A stretch of DNA of 60,350 bases, from the IMG/VR virus record IMGVR_UViG_3300007735_000768, positions 1-60,350 of that record. One strand, given 5' to 3'. The notes under the pieces are model-generated. The model was not told the origin of the DNA. It did not search any database and saw only the letters and a program-made list of their open reading frames with translations. A program made the translations under genes and the position numbers. Positions 57,675-60,350 of the stretch are shown here, one piece after another; position 1 is the first letter of the stretch, and every line of letters starts with the position of its first letter. This DNA is from a virus.

Positions 57675-57887
57675 ATGTCTAAACAATGTAACCGATGCGG
57701 TAAGGCTGGATTGGTTTGGAAACAAAGCAAGAAAGGCAATTGGTACTTAGCAGTTGAACAAAAGTGGCAAGGCGACATGTATGGCGCAATCCGCACTTTC
57801 TATCCTGCACACCAATGCGTTCAAGAAGAAAGTTATGAACGCAACGAAAGTTTCTTATTCGACTTACAAGCAAGAAGCGGCGCATGA
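57675..57887 (+). CDS. 70-aa zinc-knuckle protein
   Basis: ATG 57675 after AAAGGAAATCAA. SKQCNRCGKAGLVWKQSKKGNWYLA and a later HQC give a CxxC plus H/C set, resembling small phage proteins with CNKCG-GL-W-Q-KKG. Basic N-terminal half. Function unknown. Confidence 0.72.
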   Translation: MSKQCNRCGKAGLVWKQSKKGNWYLAVEQKWQGDMYGAIRTFYPAHQCVQEESYERNESFLFDLQARSGA

Positions 57888-57893
57888 TCATGG

Positions 57894-57922
57894 TTGCAAT
57901 TGTTAAAATAAGAACTTATACT
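57894..57922 (+). promoter_or_regulatory. Early promoter, cassette copy 5
   Basis: TTGCAA (57894-57899), a 17-base spacer, TATACT (57917-57922), then ATGAATGTAAGC, and CCACGAAGGAG before the next gene. Confidence 0.75.
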
Positions 57923-57957
57923 ATGAATGTAAGCAAACGACCACGAAGGAGAACATC

Positions 57958-58350
57958 ATGAATCAAGAAGTAATGAATCAAGCAAATGTCTTCGCTACCG
58001 AGGCAAGCAAGGTGGTTTTTGAACCTGCTTACGGCGCAAAATACAAGGCGATCTACGAGGCAGTTGCAAAGCGCAAATATATTGTGATCAGAGAAACTGA
58101 TCGTCAAGTCGATTATGGTCATGGCAAAGGTTGGGAATTCTACGGACGCGATTCTGTGGTCTGCATGATCAACATGGAAACAGGCGATGTTTTCAAGTTA
58201 GAAGGTTACAACCAGCCAGCAAAGACACCACGCTACAACATCATTAAAAATGTTGATCAAATGATTGAAAACTTCAAAGTTGGCGGTAACAACGGCGGGT
58301 TTATGTATCAGGACTTCAAAGACATCAAAATCGAGAGAAAGGCGGCATAG
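57958..58350 (+). CDS. Hypothetical early protein, 130 aa
   Basis: Strong leader. Mixed alpha/beta: KYKAIYEAVAKRKYIVIRETDRQVDYGHGKGWEFYGRDSVVCMINMETGDVFK, with a C-terminal basic end. Soluble. No family I can name; it is one of the longer proteins of this early block, so likely important in takeover. Confidence 0.72.
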   Translation: MNQEVMNQANVFATEASKVVFEPAYGAKYKAIYEAVAKRKYIVIRETDRQVDYGHGKGWEFYGRDSVVCMINMETGDVFKLEGYNQPAKTPRYNIIKNVDQMIENFKVGGNNGGFMYQDFKDIKIERKAA

Positions 58351-58352
58351 CA

Positions 58353-58589
58353 ATGACTATCTACAACGAGCATGTCCAAACTGAAACAGGTTTTGTGTTT
58401 GAACGCAAAAACCCAACAGGTTTCTTTGAGTGGGAGAAGGTAGAAATTAACTTCGCCACAAACCACACCTACGCGTGGGGAAGCAATAACTCATTTGCGG
58501 TCGAGGTTCATCCTGATCGAGCAACAGCAGTCGCTAGATACCATGAATGGATTACATCAAACATGGTAAGAGTCGGTTGCAATTCATAA
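58353..58589 (+). CDS. Hypothetical early protein, 78 aa
   Basis: Two bases after the previous stop. Aromatic and beta-rich: FVFERKNPTGFFEWEKVEINFATNHTYAWGSNNSFAVEVHPDRATAVARYHEW. The next promoter's -35 lies inside its last codons. No family recognised. Confidence 0.7.
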   Translation: MTIYNEHVQTETGFVFERKNPTGFFEWEKVEINFATNHTYAWGSNNSFAVEVHPDRATAVARYHEWITSNMVRVGCNS

Positions 58590-58605
58590 AATAAAATCTT
58601 ATACT
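58577..58605 (+). promoter_or_regulatory. Early promoter, cassette copy 6
   Basis: TTGCAA (58577-58582), a 17-base spacer and TATACT (58600-58605), then ATGAATGTAGG and CCACGAAGGAG. The -35 overlaps coding sequence of the gene before. Confidence 0.75.
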
Positions 58606-58643
58606 ATGAATGTAGGAAACAATAAACCACGAAGGAGAAAAAA

Positions 58644-58970
58644 ATGACACAAATAGCAGAAAAGAAATATGTTCGCCAAGTTGATGCAAAAACATTGGTA
58701 AATCAAATTGGCATGATGAATGTCTTGGCAATAAGTGGCGGTCGCGTTATTGATCGTGGAACAGGAATCACTTTGCCAGTCGGTCACGGATACAGCGTTG
58801 AGATCGATTTGAACTTTATGGATTTCTACGATGTCAAGCGCGTCTACACAAGAGGCGGTAAGCGCGTGGTTAAGGGTGAGGCAGTCGATGTTGATTGCTT
58901 CGAAGTCGGAGAGGTTGCTTACAAAGCAAGTTGCTATGTAAATGTCAGTTTTGGAGAGGACAAGAGATGA
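58644..58970 (+). CDS. Hypothetical early protein, 108 aa
   Basis: CCACGAAGGAG leader. AKTLVNQIGMMNVLAISGGRVIDRGTGITLPVGHGYSVEIDLNFMDFYDVKRVYTRGGKR resembles a conserved actinophage early family of unknown role with the MNVLAISGGR segment. Soluble, basic middle. Overlaps the next gene by 4 bases. Confidence 0.75.
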   Translation: MTQIAEKKYVRQVDAKTLVNQIGMMNVLAISGGRVIDRGTGITLPVGHGYSVEIDLNFMDFYDVKRVYTRGGKRVVKGEAVDVDCFEVGEVAYKASCYVNVSFGEDKR

Positions 58971-59119
58971 CACAGAACATTGTCTTGGATCAACAAGGAA
59001 AACAGAATTTCAATTCAGTAATGATCATGATGAAATTCGTTGATCAAATGGTTGCAAAAGGTTACACAAAAGATGAGGCGATCGCCGCGATTGAACAAAT
59101 AGTTAGGGGGAGTAAATAA
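58967..59119 (+). CDS. 50-aa hypothetical protein
   Basis: ATGA overlap before and one-base overlap after. Helical: NSVMIMMKFVDQMVAKGYTKDEAIAAIEQI looks like a small UBA-like or HTH helix pair. No function supported. Confidence 0.65.
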   Translation: MTQNIVLDQQGKQNFNSVMIMMKFVDQMVAKGYTKDEAIAAIEQIVRGSK

Positions 59120-59448
59120 TGGCTAAGATAACAATTGTTTGGTGTGCCTTCGCTGGTAGTTGGAGTGAAGAACGCGAAAAGGAATCAGGTCGCAAAGGAA
59201 TCACAAGGGTTGAATTCGAAATGCCAACAACTCCTGCGATCGATGATGAAATGATCTGCGATCAGATTTACAAAGAAACAAATACTTATCGTGGAAACAT
59301 TTGGGATCAGTTCAATGAGCAGTTTCCAAAGGATCGTTCACACACCGCAATTAGCGTTGGTGACATGATCGGGATTGATGATCGTTTCTACTTCTGTGCC
59401 GATGTTGGTTGGGTAAAGGCATATGAAAAGATAGTTGCAAATGTTTAA
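59119..59448 (+). CDS. Hypothetical early protein, 109 aa
   Basis: ITIVWCAFAGSWSEEREKESGRKGITRVEFEMPTTPAID, with a C-terminal YFCADVGWVKAYEK; a compact mixed fold seen in other actinophages. Cotranslated with the gene before. The following promoter begins in its last codons. Confidence 0.7.
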   Translation: MAKITIVWCAFAGSWSEEREKESGRKGITRVEFEMPTTPAIDDEMICDQIYKETNTYRGNIWDQFNEQFPKDRSHTAISVGDMIGIDDRFYFCADVGWVKAYEKIVANV

Positions 59449-59463
59449 TTGAGAACTCATAAT
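59435..59463 (+). promoter_or_regulatory. Early promoter, cassette copy 7 (weaker)
   Basis: TTGCAA (59435-59440), a 17-base spacer and CATAAT (59458-59463), then ATGAATGTAGG and CCACGAAGGAG. Confidence 0.65.
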
Positions 59464-59496
59464 ATGAATGTAGGACAAACCACGAAGGAGATCAAA

Positions 59497-59628
59497 ATGG
59501 CAAACTGCCCAAAGTGCAAGTCAGAAAATTCATTGATCGTTTCTACCGACCTTAAATGGGGCAAAATCAACAAATGGCAACACTTCATGCGATGCGTTGC
59601 ATGTTACTACGAAAGTGGGGTGAAATAA
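59497..59628 (+). CDS. 43-aa zinc-ribbon protein
   Basis: NCPKCKSEN and RCVACYY supply two CxxC knuckles around a basic WGKINKWQHF stretch. First gene after cassette 7, and its stop is followed at once by the next ATG (TAAATG). Probable nucleic-acid or protein contact; function unknown. Confidence 0.7.
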   Translation: MANCPKCKSENSLIVSTDLKWGKINKWQHFMRCVACYYESGVK

Positions 59629-59964
59629 ATGGCAAGTAATGTAGTTAAAAAACTCTCTATTGAATTAGACGGACATAGTTTCGCTGACCTTGCTGGCATG
59701 ATCGAGGAAAAGGTTGTTGAGAAGATTCAAGAACTTATTGAAACGGAATGTTCAGAGTTATCAAATATGGGAGATGACGGAAACACAGAACTCTCATTAG
59801 AGGACACCGATATCTCGGTCACAGGCGACGGGTTAGAAGCCACTATTTACTTTAATCGAGAGTCGGGCAAATTCGCCGCAACAAGTGATGTAGAGGACGA
59901 AGTTATTAGTCGTCTGCAAAACCAAGACATCGAAGTGTCTTTTCACTTCTCGCTTGTGGTTTAA
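59629..59964 (+). CDS. Hypothetical early protein, 111 aa, acidic
   Basis: Starts immediately after the previous stop. Very acidic (IEEKVVEKIQELIETECSELSNMGDDGNTELSLEDTDISVTGDGLEATIYF), mixed alpha/beta. Small acidic phage proteins can act as DNA mimics, but nothing specific supports that here. Confidence 0.7.
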   Translation: MASNVVKKLSIELDGHSFADLAGMIEEKVVEKIQELIETECSELSNMGDDGNTELSLEDTDISVTGDGLEATIYFNRESGKFAATSDVEDEVISRLQNQDIEVSFHFSLVV

Positions 59965-59980
59965 CAAAAAGGAGAAATCA

Positions 59981-60073
59981 ATGGCAAAAACCCTACAAGA
60001 AAAACTTGATCAAGTTGCAAAAGAGTTAGAACCAATCCTGCACGAACTACTAAATGAAATCGAGGAAAAGTAA
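59981..60073 (+). CDS. 30-aa helical peptide
   Basis: Good site AAAAGGAGAAATCA before ATG. MAKTLQEKLDQVAKELEPILHELLNEIEEK is one amphipathic helix with a heptad pattern. The stop is followed directly by the next ATG, so the spacing supports real translation despite the size. Confidence 0.55.
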   Translation: MAKTLQEKLDQVAKELEPILHELLNEIEEK

Positions 60074-60277
60074 ATGTCAACATACACACCGCGCCATAAG
60101 GCAAGTGCAACCGCTCGCATGAACGCGATCAAGCGTCTGATCGAGGAAAACCAATTCCGTTGGGCAGAAATCTACAAAGAGGAAAAAATCAAGATCGGTG
60201 TTCGCCCAAGTAAGTCACCACAGGAAAAGATCGAGGAACTACGCGCCAAGTTAACTAAATTAGAAATGGAGTCATGA
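60074..60277 (+). CDS. Hypothetical early protein, 67 aa, basic helical
   Basis: TAAATG junction before and ATGA overlap after. Two basic helices: ASATARMNAIKRLIEENQFRWAEIYKEEKIKIG and EKIEELRAKLTKLE. The last 18 codons also form the left edge of the window because of circularity. Confidence 0.7.
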   Translation: MSTYTPRHKASATARMNAIKRLIEENQFRWAEIYKEEKIKIGVRPSKSPQEKIEELRAKLTKLEMES

Positions 60278-60350
60278 TCATGAGAATGGAAGCAAAATTC
60301 ATTAGACGCAGACGAGTCGTCTTTGCCATTGTGGTAATGATGATCACCGC
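60224..60350. repeat. Right copy of the 127-bp terminal direct repeat
   Basis: Identical to 1-127; marks closure of the circle. Confidence 0.93.
60280..60350 (+). CDS. Second, partial view of the gene at 57-242
   Basis: The first 71 bases of the small membrane protein gene, cut by the window end. Not a separate gene; see the entry at 57. Confidence 0.7.
   Translation, partial: MRMEAKFIRRRRVVFAIVVMMIT

Overview
The window is one complete, circularly closed genome of a tailed double-stranded DNA phage. Bases 1-127 are repeated exactly at 60224-60350, so the unique circle is 60,223 bp. The host is probably an actinobacterium. The phage carries a WhiB-type Fe-S regulator, a proteasome-like N-terminal-nucleophile hydrolase, a muralytic domain typical of Actinobacteria, and several small proteins familiar from actinophages. 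The modest GC content (about 40% by eye) would suit low-GC freshwater Actinobacteria such as the acI/Nanopelagicales group; that host guess is inference. I see no integrase, tRNA, DNA polymerase, primase or helicase. The phage appears to rely on host replication, helped by its own SSB, ERF-type annealing protein, HNH and RusA-like nucleases.

Layout on the circle. (1) About 56.0 kb through the origin to about 8.0 kb: an early/accessory region of many small genes. A repeated promoter-leader cassette drives it: TTGACA or TTGCAA, a 17-18 bp spacer, a TATACT -10 lying in an inverted repeat, then a CCACGAAGGAG ribosome-binding leader. It also holds a DUF932-like protein, a muralytic transglycosylase-like protein behind a structured RNA, the proteasome-like hydrolase, an XapX-like membrane protein, WhiB and SSB. 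(2) 8.0-19.7 kb: head genes. These are portal, a MuF-like protein with a large C-terminal extension, a capsid protease fused to a zeta-toxin-like kinase, a Dps-like ferritin, scaffold (with an apparent nested start), decoration protein and major capsid protein. (3) 19.8-26.2 kb: beta-rich fibre or decoration proteins, then a more AT-rich island, mostly on the minus strand, with three related proteins and a 2-oxoglutarate/Fe(II) oxygenase. (4) 26.3-45.2 kb: connectors, two tail-tube paralogues, tail chaperones with a -1 frameshift site, a tape measure with LysM, tail-tip proteins, a very large fibre-like protein, a secreted proline-rich protein, holin candidates and a CHAP endolysin, closed by two tandem terminators.

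(5) 45.4-55.7 kb: a long plus-strand block with recombination genes (ERF, HNH, RusA-like). Next comes a complete 7-deazaguanine DNA-modification module: two ParB-like proteins around a DpdA-like DNA transglycosylase, then QueF, QueC, QueD, QueE and FolE. TerS and TerL end the block. The enzyme set predicts synthesis of preQ1 and its insertion into phage DNA. (6) 55.74-55.97 kb: a non-coding array of phased CCTGCRCCCAYAC repeats alternating with ACGCGTAA boxes, placed between terminase and the early region. It is a candidate replication origin, pac site or operator array.

The points most worth follow-up are the preQ1-DNA module with its ParB-like partners and divergent QueD, the capsid protease-zeta kinase fusion, the iteron-like array, the promoter cassette family, the inverted oxygenase island, and the proline-rich protein whose signal-peptide region is written through a terminator hairpin.
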